The notes: generated by a model not told the origin, from the sequence alone. A stretch of DNA of 64,000 nucleotides from Myroides sp. WP-1 (GCF_014145635.1 NZ_JACHTC010000001.1:310001-374000); one strand, 5' to 3'; shown: positions 36,762-45,357, numbered from the stretch's first letter. Translations and numbers: made by a program.

Positions 36762-36850
36762 TGATCCCTACGCTAGCATTACCTAGATCAGGTGCGGAAA
36801 CAAGTTCCAGGGTATCATCTCAGCCACATCGAAATGTAGCACCCCTTTCA
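36762..36850 (-). ncRNA. TPP (thiamin pyrophosphate) riboswitch
   Basis: Minus-strand sequence shows the conserved THI-element parts in order: GGGGTGC (36845-36839), CTGAGATGATACCC (about 36823-36810), CCTGATCT then AATGC, and GCGTAGGGA (36773-36765). It lies directly upstream of pnuT. A second copy of the motif TGAGATGATA in the plus strand at 36746-36755 makes the region between aptamer and start codon complementary to the aptamer over 10 bases, a candidate alternative pairing for the off/on switch. No U-run follows, so control is probably translational. Confidence 0.93.
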
Positions 36851-36944
36851 AGACGCAAAGTTGACATTTTTTTTTGACACAAAAAAATTTGATCACGCTT
36901 CCGCCTACCTTATGCAGTAAACAACAAAGAGACAACAACTTATA

Positions 36945-38360
36945 TCAAATCGCTTGCAAACTCAATGCTCCGACGCGTTTCAATTTCACTCGTACTTCTT
37001 CCGTCCAAGGCAGACCTATACTCACTCGAATACAATTCTGAAACTGTCCTTGTACGGTAAACATTCGTCCTGGTGCAATACTAATTCCCTCTTTAATACA
37101 TAAATCGTATAGTTTGAGTGTATTGACGTCTTCTTGAAATTCTACCCATAAGGACAATCCTCCTTCAGGACGAGTAACTTTTGTACCTTTAGGGAAATCA
37201 TGGATAATTACAGCTAATATTTTTTGATAATTAGCGTATAAATTTTGTCTCAATTTGCGCAGGTGCTTCTCGTATTTTCCCGATTTCATAAAATTCGCTA
37301 CTGCTTCTTGTACAATAGCAGGAGATGAAATGGCGTGAATGAGCTTTTGTTGCATCACCTGTTCTTGATATTTACCTGCGCTCACCCAACCTACCCGATA
37401 TCCTGGCGCTAGTGTTTTAGAAATAGAACTACACCACAATACATTGCCTGTTGTATCAAAAGCTTTACAACACATGGGACGTTTTCCATTGAAATTTAAG
37501 TCGCCATATACGTCATCTTCAATTAATGGAATGTTGTGTTGCGCTAGTAACTCAACAATTTTTTTCTTATTTGCTGTTGGCATACAGCTTCCAAAAGGAG
37601 TATTATAATTGGAGATCAACAAACAGATATCAATGGTTGAACAAGCTTGTTCTAATGCATCGATCTTAACACCTGTAACGGGATCAGTTGGCAACTCCAC
37701 TACGTTGAATCCTAAATCGAGTGCCAATTGAAATATACCTGGGTAACAAGGACTCTCAATCGCAACAGTATCTCCTGGTTTTCCCAATGCCAACAGACAC
37801 AGAGATATCGCGTGTATACTGCCATTTGTTGTAACGATATCATCCTCTGTCAAATTTCCTCCCCAATGCAAAGAACGAGAGGCTATCATTCGCCTTAAAT
37901 TGCTATTTCCTCTAACTGATTCATAATCCATCCCACCATATGTCAGCTGTTTCGTCGCCTGAATGAGTTCTTTTTTCATTTGAACACTTGGCAAAAACTC
38001 ACCATAAAGCGAATTAAACGAGAACAACGTCAATGCTTCGTTCCCCATATGAGCGTATACCTTATTAATAATCTTCTTTGGAACATCAATATCCGCTAAA
38101 GGCGTTGGATTACTCGCTTGTGGTAGAGGCAAATCTGCGTAATTAACATGACTCACAAAATACCCCGATTGGGGAACAGCTAATACCAATGATTCCGATT
38201 CTAGTTCCAAATACACGCGTTTTGCAGTATTCATACTAATGTTGTGCGTCTTACACAATGCGCGAATCGAAGGTAAACGATCTCCTTTTTTTAGTACTCC
38301 TTTGCGGATTTGAGATCCAAGATTTTCTGCTAAACGCAAGTAGATGTATTTCTCATTCAT
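36945..38360 (-). CDS. MocR/GntR-family regulator with aminotransferase-like domain
   Basis: A winged-helix DNA-binding domain (about 1-70; QIRKGVLKKGDRLPSIRALCKTHNISMNTAKRVYLELE) fused to a type I aminotransferase-like domain with the PLP-lysine motif SSISKTLAPGYRVGW. MocR-type regulators use the PLP domain as a sensor. The first ATG (38378) is just two bases from a -7 box TATATTTG at 38380-38387, too close for normal initiation. The next ATG (38360, MNEKYIYL...) is preferred, giving 471 residues. It is divergent from an EamA transporter with overlapping promoter regions, so it probably controls that gene. The ligand cannot be read from sequence. Confidence 0.82.
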   Translation of the reverse strand: MNEKYIYLRLAENLGSQIRKGVLKKGDRLPSIRALCKTHNISMNTAKRVYLELESESLVLAVPQSGYFVSHVNYADLPLPQASNPTPLADIDVPKKIINKVYAHMGNEALTLFSFNSLYGEFLPSVQMKKELIQATKQLTYGGMDYESVRGNSNLRRMIASRSLHWGGNLTEDDIVTTNGSIHAISLCLLALGKPGDTVAIESPCYPGIFQLALDLGFNVVELPTDPVTGVKIDALEQACSTIDICLLISNYNTPFGSCMPTANKKKIVELLAQHNIPLIEDDVYGDLNFNGKRPMCCKAFDTTGNVLWCSSISKTLAPGYRVGWVSAGKYQEQVMQQKLIHAISSPAIVQEAVANFMKSGKYEKHLRKLRQNLYANYQKILAVIIHDFPKGTKVTRPEGGLSLWVEFQEDVNTLKLYDLCIKEGISIAPGRMFTVQGQFQNCIRVSIGLPWTEEVRVKLKRVGALSLQAI

Positions 38361-38379
38361 ATCGTAAACTGTAACCATT

Positions 38380-38387
38380 CAAATATA
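38380..38387 (-). promoter_or_regulatory. -7 box for the MocR-type regulator gene
   Basis: Minus-strand TATATTTG. Its position forces the downstream ATG at 38360 as start. It lies about 50 bp from the divergent -7 box at 38423-38430. Confidence 0.55.
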
Positions 38388-38422
38388 CAAAACTGCGACT
38401 GTATTGGTTGTTAAATTCACCC

Positions 38423-38430
38423 TACTTTTG
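38423..38430 (+). promoter_or_regulatory. -7 box for the EamA transporter gene
   Basis: TACTTTTG matches TAnnTTTG, with a TTG at 38404-38406 upstream (spacer 16). It lies 16 bases before the ATG at 38446, which rules out the earlier TTG at 38404 as start. Confidence 0.55.
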
Positions 38431-38445
38431 AAAAAAATAAATAAC

Positions 38446-39321
38446 ATGACTACAGCTACAGTAACACAGACCTCAAACGGATGGACAAACGGATTAATTG
38501 GTGTACTTTTATTTAGTGGATCTATGCCTGCTACAAAAGTTGCTGTATTGAGTTTAGATCCTGTTTTTGTAACCTTAGTACGCGCCTTAATTGCAGCTCT
38601 TCTTGCTGCACTCTTTTTATGTTATAACAAAGTTTCTATACCAACCAAAGTAGAATCAAAATCACTCATACTTGTTTCTATTGGTGCAGTGATTGGCTTT
38701 CCTCTTTTATCTTCTTTAGCCTTGCAGCATATGACTGCCGCAAGATCTTTGGTTTTTGTGGGAACGCTTCCCTTGAGTACAGCTATTTTTGCCGTTTTAC
38801 GTGGCAAGGAAAAACCAAAGCCTCTTTTTTGGTTATTTGCTTTATTAGGTAGCGCACTTGTTGTAGGTTTTGCCTATGCCCAACATGCGACCAGTTCTCT
38901 TACAGGTGATTTACTCATGCTTGCCGCTATCATATTGTGTGGTTTGGCTTATGCAGAAGGTGCTGTTTTAACTAAAAATATGGGAGGTAGTCAAGTGATC
39001 TCTTGGGCTATCATCTACGCTCTACCGCTCTTGATTCCAGCAATCTTCTTTTTTATTCCTTCTAACCTACACCATTTGCAAACTGACACTTGGGTTAGCT
39101 TACTTTATTTGGGAACCATGAGTATGTTTACAGGATTTATCTTTTGGTATAAAGGATTAGCACAAGGCGGAATTGCCACTGTAGGACAACTTCAATTGCT
39201 TCAACCTTTCTTTGGTTTGGCACTTGCAGCTTTTTTCTTGAAAGAGCACATTTCACTAGGTATGCTCGCAGTTACCTTAGGTGTAGTTGGATGTGTAGCA
39301 GCTAGTAAAAAGTTTGCGTAA
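38446..39321 (+). CDS. EamA/DMT-family transporter under MocR control
   Basis: About 291 residues, ten predicted membrane helices in two EamA halves. A conserved segment PLSTAIFAVLRGKEKPKP separates the halves, and LKEHISLGMLAVTLGVVGC closes the second. The ORF opens at a TTG (38404), but a -7 box at 38423-38430 lies inside that extension, so ATG 38446 (MTTATVTQTSNGW) is the start. Divergent transcription from a MocR-family sensor implies that its substrate or a related metabolite is sensed by the regulator. It converges with the MFS gene; no terminator is clear. Confidence 0.82.
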   Translation: MTTATVTQTSNGWTNGLIGVLLFSGSMPATKVAVLSLDPVFVTLVRALIAALLAALFLCYNKVSIPTKVESKSLILVSIGAVIGFPLLSSLALQHMTAARSLVFVGTLPLSTAIFAVLRGKEKPKPLFWLFALLGSALVVGFAYAQHATSSLTGDLLMLAAIILCGLAYAEGAVLTKNMGGSQVISWAIIYALPLLIPAIFFFIPSNLHHLQTDTWVSLLYLGTMSMFTGFIFWYKGLAQGGIATVGQLQLLQPFFGLALAAFFLKEHISLGMLAVTLGVVGCVAASKKFA

Positions 39322-39357
39322 GCTGTTTCTGGGTATTCACTGACATCCCTCCTTCTT

Positions 39358-40716
39358 TCACTTCATTTTTTGAGCCAAATAAATAGCCAGTAACAAGAAG
39401 AAACAGATTAACCCTAAAACGATACCAAAGGCGAATGTGTAACTTTGTATTTTGACTAACGCAAAAAACACACTTCCTAAAGCAGCAACCCCAAAAGCGG
39501 AACCAATTTGTAACCCACAATTAACAATTCCAGAAGCTAAACCTGCAAACTGAATGGGAATTTGACTCAAACTAAGGCGCACAACTGAAGACAATGTCAG
39601 TCCCATACCGCAACCTATCACAAATAAATCAAACGCAAACAACAACGGGTGATAGTGATATAGTGTAGCCCACAGCAGAATAAAGCCCGCTACATACACC
39701 CAAAGGCCTACCGATAAAATTGCTTCGCGTATATAGTTACTCAATATTGAAGAACACAAAGACATTACAATAAAACCAACGCCGAAGGGAATAATTGCCT
39801 GGCCTGCTTCCATGCGTGTCCAATGCCATTCTTGTTGTAAAAAAATGCCAAAAACTAAATAAAACACACCACTAGCATAGTAGAGAAAACTAATAATGAC
39901 TCCTATTTTTAACTTGCTAAATTGAAAAATATCAAAATCGATAAGTACACTTTTTGCTTGTTGTTTTCTCTTTTGTTCCAATCGAACAAACAAGTAGATC
40001 AATAAACAGGCACTCAATAGATAACCTCCTGTTTCCAGAGTAAAACCACGTTCAATAAGGGTAGTTAATGGATAAATAAAACTCATCAATCCCAAGCTAA
40101 GCAATAAAGTTCCTTGATAGTCGATCGAAGCTACTTGATTCACTTCTTGCTTAGGCAAAGCGACAAACCCTAAACCGAAAGCCAATAGCCCAACAGGAAC
40201 ATTGACTAAAAAGATAATTCTCCAACCCAAATCGAAGAGATTCCATTCGATGAGTAAAGCACCTAGAAATTGACCTAAAGCAGCGGCGATTCCAAAAGTA
40301 AAACTATACAAAGCCATTACCCATCGCTTTTCTTTATCATTGAATAATCCATGTACAATTGCTAATACTTGTGGAATCATAATAGCACCAGAGACCCCTT
40401 GTCCAATGCGTCCGATGATCAGTAACATTGCTGACTGTGCCACTCCACACAGTACCGAAAAGGAAATAAACCCTAAAAGCCCAAGTAGAAATATTTTTCT
40501 TCGTCCATATATATCACCTAATCGTCCACCGGATATTTGAAATACCGCATACGCACAGGTATAAAAAGAAACAATCATCTGCAATTCACTGTTTGTTGTT
40601 TTTAGCGATTGTTGCATCGAAGGCAATGCCAAATTGACAATGTAAAAATCGAGGGGAGATAAAATCGTCGCTAGGAGTAAAATAAACAGAATAACCCATT
40701 TGTCTTTTAAAATCAT
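39358..40716 (-). CDS. MFS efflux transporter, DHA2 (14-TM) type
   Basis: A 452-residue inner-membrane major-facilitator protein. The first helices carry TILSPLDFYIVNLALPSM and SGGRLGDIYGRRKIF, the DHA2/EmrB-type motif A, and ARG-rich loop GRIGQGVSGAIMIPQVLAIVHGLF follows. It is a drug or metabolite exporter in family terms; substrate unknown. It is divergently transcribed from an AraC-family gene with 21-bp spaced repeats between them, so it is likely the target of that regulator. Confidence 0.85.
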   Translation of the reverse strand: MILKDKWVILFILLLATILSPLDFYIVNLALPSMQQSLKTTNSELQMIVSFYTCAYAVFQISGGRLGDIYGRRKIFLLGLLGFISFSVLCGVAQSAMLLIIGRIGQGVSGAIMIPQVLAIVHGLFNDKEKRWVMALYSFTFGIAAALGQFLGALLIEWNLFDLGWRIIFLVNVPVGLLAFGLGFVALPKQEVNQVASIDYQGTLLLSLGLMSFIYPLTTLIERGFTLETGGYLLSACLLIYLFVRLEQKRKQQAKSVLIDFDIFQFSKLKIGVIISFLYYASGVFYLVFGIFLQQEWHWTRMEAGQAIIPFGVGFIVMSLCSSILSNYIREAILSVGLWVYVAGFILLWATLYHYHPLLFAFDLFVIGCGMGLTLSSVVRLSLSQIPIQFAGLASGIVNCGLQIGSAFGVAALGSVFFALVKIQSYTFAFGIVLGLICFFLLLAIYLAQKMK

Positions 40717-40796
40717 GTGTTTTGTTTTTTCGAAGGAGTCTATTATACAAGACCTTCAATTAATTTGTACAAAACTCCGAAAGCTTTCGCGTTTGG

Positions 40797-40835
40797 AAAC
40801 AACGTCAAAAGAAGCATAAACAACGTCAAAAGAAG
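40797..40835. promoter_or_regulatory. Direct repeats 21 bp apart, candidate AraC-type operator
   Basis: AAACAACGTCAAAAGAAG occurs at 40797-40814 and again at 40818-40835, a start-to-start distance of 21 bp, two helical turns, as in classical AraC sites. The pair lies between the divergent MFS and AraC-family genes, just upstream of the -7 box at 40857-40864. Confidence 0.6.
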
Positions 40836-40856
40836 TATTCAGGAGCAACATAAGAT

Positions 40857-40864
40857 TAAATTTG
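40857..40864 (+). promoter_or_regulatory. -7 box for the AraC-family gene
   Basis: TAAATTTG matches TAnnTTTG and ends on the first in-frame TTG (40862), which cannot therefore be the start. It supports the ATG at 40922. Confidence 0.5.
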
Positions 40865-40921
40865 AATACCTTATTTATAATCAATATAAATACGTATTTT
40901 TACAAGCTAAAACATGCGTCT

Positions 40922-41845
40922 ATGTTCCCGTCAACACAACAATCTATTTTCTCTTCGTCTACTTCTTCATTGCTTATAGAACAGCATCATATAGCAGGTC
41001 AGAACTACCAGATGGATATTTCGGTTATACAAACACCCCTTGCCCGAATCAAACATGGTATGTATACAGCTGAAGAGGAATTCTATCATGAGGTACTGCC
41101 AACAAAAGCATCCATCCTCAGTTGCAGTTGCCTATACGGAAGCAGTTTAACATTAAACCACGACAACCTCAATATACAACAACAAGGCTCCTTATTATTC
41201 CAAGAACAAGCAGTTCCGTATCAACATTTGATGCAACCAGATAAAAATAAAAAAGGAGAATTCTTGGAAATTGCAGTAGACCAAACTTTTATTACCACGT
41301 TATTCGCTGAAGAAAAAGATTATCTTGGGGAACTATTGGGAAAGAAATCATCTAAACTGAGTTTTAACCTAAATGTACAAAGCCTACAAGTACTGCATCA
41401 AATGATTGCCAATCCTTATCAAGGTAAGTTAGCTCAACATTATTTGGACAATAAAATTGAAGAGATGTACTTGCTGCAGTATGCGCATTGGTCTTATCAA
41501 AAAAAGCAACAATCCTCCCCACTTCACAAAAGAGACGAAGAAGCAATTCACGAGGTAAAACGCCTAATCACCACCCATTACAACACCAACTTCACTTTAA
41601 CAGAACTTGCTCATAAAGTGGGGATTAACCAAACCAAATTAAAGCAAGGGTTTATGTATTTGTTTGGAACTACTACCTTTAAATACATACACGATTTACG
41701 CATGCAAAAGGCTTTAGAAATGATTCAAAGTCAAGCATATACCATTTATGAAATTGCAGAATTTGTCGGTTATAAACACAGCCATCACTTTACAACGGCT
41801 TTTAAAAAATACTACGGAAAAGTGCCTACACAGGTGAAGACCTAG
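40922..41845 (+). CDS. AraC-family transcriptional regulator
   Basis: About 307 residues. The C-terminal ~100 residues form the two AraC helix-turn-helix motifs: LTELAHKVGINQTKLKQGF and IYEIAEFVGYKHSHHFTTAFKKYYG, the signature of the family. The N-terminal ~200 residues are a sensor domain I do not recognise. The frame opens at a TTG at 40862, but this lies in the -7 box; the first ATG (40922, MFPSTQQ) is more likely. Divergent from a DHA2 exporter, it probably activates or represses it through the 21-bp repeats. Confidence 0.85.
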   Translation: MFPSTQQSIFSSSTSSLLIEQHHIAGQNYQMDISVIQTPLARIKHGMYTAEEEFYHEVLPTKASILSCSCLYGSSLTLNHDNLNIQQQGSLLFQEQAVPYQHLMQPDKNKKGEFLEIAVDQTFITTLFAEEKDYLGELLGKKSSKLSFNLNVQSLQVLHQMIANPYQGKLAQHYLDNKIEEMYLLQYAHWSYQKKQQSSPLHKRDEEAIHEVKRLITTHYNTNFTLTELAHKVGINQTKLKQGFMYLFGTTTFKYIHDLRMQKALEMIQSQAYTIYEIAEFVGYKHSHHFTTAFKKYYGKVPTQVKT

Positions 41846-41911
41846 CTATTTTCGTTACTATCCTATTCCCCTATTTGAATTCAAGCCTTTAAAGTTTTAA
41901 CTCTTTTTAAT

Positions 41912-41925
41912 ATACCGATTGGTAT
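41912..41925. promoter_or_regulatory. Operator of the TetR-type regulator, tetR copy
   Basis: ATACCGATTGGTAT: arms ATACC/GGTAT around GATT. It lies just upstream of the tetR -7 box at 41934-41941, so a bound TetR would block its own promoter. The same element, fully symmetric, occurs in front of the thiolase gene at 42622-42635. Confidence 0.75.
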
Positions 41926-41933
41926 TTTTATTT

Positions 41934-41941
41934 TACCTTTG
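41934..41941 (+). promoter_or_regulatory. -7 box of the tetR gene
   Basis: TACCTTTG matches TAnnTTTG, nine bases downstream of the operator and 33 bases before the ATG. Confidence 0.55.
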
Positions 41942-41974
41942 ATCAATCAAGTTGAAAAAAACAAGTGATAAGCA

Positions 41975-42568
41975 ATGAGTAAAGCCGCTAAAACCAAACA
42001 GTTTATCATAGAAAAAACAGCTCCTTTGTTTAATACCAAAGGATATGCTGCTACTTCTATATCAGATCTCACAGCCTTAACAGGTTTAACTAAAGGTAGT
42101 ATTTACGGTAATTTCAGCAATAAAGATGAAGTGGTTGTTGAAGCTTTCTTGTATAATGTAGCGATAATAAAAAGAGAAATCCACAAAGCACTTACTCAAG
42201 GTAGCAACCCTAAAGAGGCTTTACTTAATTTTGTAGATTTTTATCGCAACTATTGGGAGAAACTCATCGCTTCAGGAGGTTGTGCCTTACTAAATGCAGC
42301 GACAGAAGCAGATGATCATCTTCTGTTTCTCAAAGCCAGTGTACAGCATAATTTTACTCTGTGGATTAATCGTCTTGCAGGAGTTATTGAAGAAGGACAA
42401 AAAGAAGGTTTTTTCAAACCCAATATTAGTCCGACTGACTTTGCTTCCACTTTCGTCATGCTCGTTGAAGGAGGAATCTTACTCTCCCGATCTATGGGAA
42501 ACAAGAAGTATCTCGACCTTGCACTGGATCAGATCACTCATATTATCAACAAGGAAATAAGCAACTAA
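41975..42568 (+). CDS. TetR/AcrR-family regulator
   Basis: A 197-residue TetR-type repressor. The N-terminal helix-turn-helix reads KTKQFIIEKTAPLFNTKGYAATSISDLTALTGLTKGSIYGNFSNKDE, a textbook TetR_N domain. The C-terminal ligand domain is alpha-helical (LLSRSMGNKKYLDL...). A matched operator occurs in its own upstream region and before the next gene, so it most likely represses itself and the thiolase-lpd pair. The inducer is unknown; an acyl-CoA or aromatic metabolite would suit the context, as inference. Confidence 0.88.
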   Translation: MSKAAKTKQFIIEKTAPLFNTKGYAATSISDLTALTGLTKGSIYGNFSNKDEVVVEAFLYNVAIIKREIHKALTQGSNPKEALLNFVDFYRNYWEKLIASGGCALLNAATEADDHLLFLKASVQHNFTLWINRLAGVIEEGQKEGFFKPNISPTDFASTFVMLVEGGILLSRSMGNKKYLDLALDQITHIINKEISN

Positions 42569-42621
42569 CTCTCTAAAGTCATTGGATTCGCATTTGAATG
42601 ACTTTTTTTACCAGCAAAAAT

Positions 42622-42635
42622 ATACCGATCGGTAT
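42622..42635. promoter_or_regulatory. Operator upstream of the thiolase gene
   Basis: ATACCGATCGGTAT is a perfect 14-bp palindrome 26 bases before the thiolase ATG. It is the symmetric version of the element before tetR. No clear -7 box is visible here, so promoter placement is uncertain. Confidence 0.75.
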
Positions 42636-42660
42636 TTTATTAACCTAAAAGATTTGAATT

Positions 42661-43824
42661 ATGAAAGATGTATTTATTGTAGCAGCCAAACGCACTCCAA
42701 TTGGTGGTTTTCTTGGCAGTTTACAACCGTATCAAGCTCCAGCACTAGGGAGTTTAGTAACACAGGCTTTGTTAGCTGAATTGGCCTTGCCTCAAACGGC
42801 TATTGATAGTTTGTATATTGGAAATGGCGTTAGTGCTGGTTTGGGGCAAGCTCCGGCAAGACAAGTTGGAATCCTATCAGGCATTCCCAATACCACAGAT
42901 GCCACAACCATCAACAAAGTATGTTCTTCGGGCTTAAAAGCCGTGTCATTAGGGGCGCAACAAATTCAATTGGGACAAGAACATGTAGTACTTGCAGGAG
43001 GAATAGAAAGCATGAGCAATGTTCCTTTCTATTCTTTTCATCGTCAGGCTCATAAATTGGGTGACTTAACGACCATTGACGGATTATTAAAAGATGGGTT
43101 AACTGATGCTTATGCCCATTGCCATATGGGAAATGCAGCAGAAATCGGCATTCGTCATTTCAATTTTACTCGGGAAGAGCTTGATCAATACGCACTCCGT
43201 TCGTATGATAAAGCACAACGAGCAACGGAAGCAGGAAAATTTAAAAATGAAATTGTTCCGATACCTTCCACTTCCACAAGTGTCTTAGACAAAGACGAGG
43301 ATATTTACAAGGTAATTCCTGAAAAGCTACCTCAATTGCGCGCTGTTTTTGAAGAGGGAGGACGTTTAACTGCTGCGAATGCGAGTAACTTAAATGATGG
43401 AGCTGCAATACTTCTGCTGGCTTCTGCTGAGGCTGTTGAACAATACAAGTTAACGCCACTTGCTAGGATTATTTCTTATGCTGATGCGGCTCAAGATCCA
43501 CTTTGGTTTACGACCGCTCCTGCCCTTGCTATTCCCAAAGCGATGGAGCGCGCAAAATTAAACCTGAGTGACATAGATCTATTCGAGGTCAATGAGGCTT
43601 ATGCTTCTGTGCCTTTATCGATAAGTAAACTTTTAGATATTCCGATGGATCGCATGAATATTTATGGTGGTGCAGTAGCTTTAGGTCACCCCATTGGTGC
43701 TTCGGGTGCACGCATCTTAGTGACGCTCACTCATGCACTTCAACAAGAAAACAAACGCTATGGCGTCGCTGCCATTTGCAATGGCGGTGGCGGTGCTACA
43801 GCAATGGTTATTGAAAAAGTATAA
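42661..43824 (+). CDS. Acetyl-CoA acetyltransferase (thiolase)
   Basis: A 387-residue thiolase that condenses two acyl-CoA or cleaves 3-ketoacyl-CoA. The active-site cysteines are C88 in NKVCSSGLKA and C373 in ICNGGGGA, and the catalytic His is H343 in GGAVALGHPIGASGAR; all three are in place. It is typical of AtoB/ThlA-type thiolases. It starts 92 bp after tetR and behind its operator, and is followed by lpd after 17 bp. It may work with the dehydrogenase at 1901, but this is not linked in position. Confidence 0.92.
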   Translation: MKDVFIVAAKRTPIGGFLGSLQPYQAPALGSLVTQALLAELALPQTAIDSLYIGNGVSAGLGQAPARQVGILSGIPNTTDATTINKVCSSGLKAVSLGAQQIQLGQEHVVLAGGIESMSNVPFYSFHRQAHKLGDLTTIDGLLKDGLTDAYAHCHMGNAAEIGIRHFNFTREELDQYALRSYDKAQRATEAGKFKNEIVPIPSTSTSVLDKDEDIYKVIPEKLPQLRAVFEEGGRLTAANASNLNDGAAILLLASAEAVEQYKLTPLARIISYADAAQDPLWFTTAPALAIPKAMERAKLNLSDIDLFEVNEAYASVPLSISKLLDIPMDRMNIYGGAVALGHPIGASGARILVTLTHALQQENKRYGVAAICNGGGGATAMVIEKV

Positions 43825-43841
43825 TAGAAATCACTAAAACA

Positions 43842-45245
43842 ATGGAAAAATTTGACCTCGTAGTTATCGGATCAGGTCCTGGTGGCTATGTAGCTGCTAT
43901 TCGAGCAGCTCAATTGGGATATAAAACAGCACTCATTGAAAAATACAATACATTGGGGGGAACGTGCACCAATGTTGGATGTATTCCTACCAAAGCGTTG
44001 TTAGACAGTACACATCACTATGCGGATATCTTAACGAAGTTTAGCAAACAAGGTATTGAAATTCAAGGGGTACACTTGAATTTCAGCCAGATGTATCAAA
44101 GAAAAGAAGAGGTCATTCAGAAGAACACCCAAGGGTTGACTTTTTTAATGCAAAAAAACAAGATTACTACGTTTTATGGGATCGCTTCTTTTACTAGTAA
44201 TACCACGCTTACCGTAACAACATCAGAGGGAGAAGTAACGCAAATAGAAGCAACTAAAATCATTATTGCCACGGGGTCTAAGCCTGCTACTTTACCTGGT
44301 GTAGTACTAGATAAAAAGCGAATTATCTCCTCAACAGAGGCGTTAGCATTAAAAGAGCAACCTAAAAAATTGGTTATTATTGGTGGTGGCGTTATTGGGG
44401 TAGAAATGGCCTCAATCTTCAATCGAATTGGCAGTGAAGTTACTATTATTGAATATGCGCCTTCTTTACTACCTACCATGGATAGAGAATTGGGCAAAGC
44501 CTTACATAAAATACTAAAAAAGGAAAACATTGACATTCTATTAGAACAAAGTGTATATCAAGTTGAAAATCTAGGTGATCATGTAGCGTTAAAATTCAGA
44601 GATAACCAAGGCAAGGAACAACAAGTAGAGGCAGATTATGTACTCATGGCGGTAGGTCGACGTCCTTATACAACGGGTTTAGGTTTAGCCAATACCACTG
44701 TTACATTAGATTCAAGAGGTTTTATAGAAACCAATGCTCAATTGCAAACGAATGCTCCTACTATTTTTGCTATTGGAGACGTTATTGGAGGTGCAATGTT
44801 AGCACATAAAGCGGAGGAAGAAGCTGTTTTTGTAGTAGAGACCATCAATGGTCAAAAGCCTCATATCCAATACAATCACATTCCTAGTGTAGTCTATACT
44901 TGGCCAGAGGTCGCTTCTGTTGGAGCAACTGAAGAGGAGTTGAAACAAAAAAACATCGCTTATCAGGTTGGAAAATTTCCTTTTGCTGCCAATGCTCGTG
45001 CTCGTGCTTCAATGGATACGGAAGGATTTGTCAAAGTACTCGTAGATCCTAAATACGGTGAAGTACTCGGCGTTCATCTTATTGGTGCACGTGCAGCTGA
45101 TCTAATAGCTCAAGCCGTAGTAGCCTTGGAATACGAGGTAACCGCTAAAGATATGTTCTCCCTCTCGTATGCACACCCCACTTTCTCAGAGGTTTTTAAA
45201 GATGCATATCGATTGGCTTTTGGCCAACCTTCAATTAATATTTAA
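43842..45245 (+). CDS. lpd: Dihydrolipoyl dehydrogenase (E3)
   Basis: A 467-residue flavoprotein disulfide reductase that reoxidises dihydrolipoamide with NAD+. The FAD motif GSGPGG (10-15) and the redox pair C42-x4-C47 in GGTCTNVGCIPTK are intact; the C-terminal interface has HPTFSE with the catalytic His/Glu. It is the E3 component of 2-oxo acid dehydrogenase or glycine cleavage complexes; none is nearby. Pairing with a thiolase under a TetR is unusual. A terminator at 45257-45290 ends the unit. Confidence 0.93.
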   Translation: MEKFDLVVIGSGPGGYVAAIRAAQLGYKTALIEKYNTLGGTCTNVGCIPTKALLDSTHHYADILTKFSKQGIEIQGVHLNFSQMYQRKEEVIQKNTQGLTFLMQKNKITTFYGIASFTSNTTLTVTTSEGEVTQIEATKIIIATGSKPATLPGVVLDKKRIISSTEALALKEQPKKLVIIGGGVIGVEMASIFNRIGSEVTIIEYAPSLLPTMDRELGKALHKILKKENIDILLEQSVYQVENLGDHVALKFRDNQGKEQQVEADYVLMAVGRRPYTTGLGLANTTVTLDSRGFIETNAQLQTNAPTIFAIGDVIGGAMLAHKAEEEAVFVVETINGQKPHIQYNHIPSVVYTWPEVASVGATEEELKQKNIAYQVGKFPFAANARARASMDTEGFVKVLVDPKYGEVLGVHLIGARAADLIAQAVVALEYEVTAKDMFSLSYAHPTFSEVFKDAYRLAFGQPSINI

Positions 45246-45256
45246 TATTTCACAAC

Positions 45257-45290
45257 AAAAAAGCGCACCTTGCATGCAAAGTGCGCTTTT
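45257..45290 (+). terminator. Terminator of the tetR-thiolase-lpd unit
   Basis: AAAAGCGCAC pairs with GTGCGCTTTT (45259-45268 with 45281-45290), the loop being itself largely palindromic. It begins 12 bases after the lpd stop and converges on the lipoprotein gene at 45358. Confidence 0.85.
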
Positions 45291-45357
45291 GACGTTAATT
45301 ATATTCCCCTACCAAGTAGGAACTAGTAACCCCTCACTAGTTAATTTTGTGATTGAA

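Noticed and set aside
40742..40772. TATAAT with a TTGTAC upstream in front of the MFS gene (minus strand)
   Set aside because: This is an E. coli-type promoter; the other promoters here use the Bacteroidota TAnnTTTG box, so the match is not trusted.
40862..40921. TTG start of the AraC-family gene
   Set aside because: The TTG falls inside the -7 box TAAATTTG at 40857-40864; ATG 40922 is preferred.
44174..44536. A 120-codon minus-strand ORF inside lpd
   Set aside because: Antisense to a well-supported enzyme, no recognisable feature.
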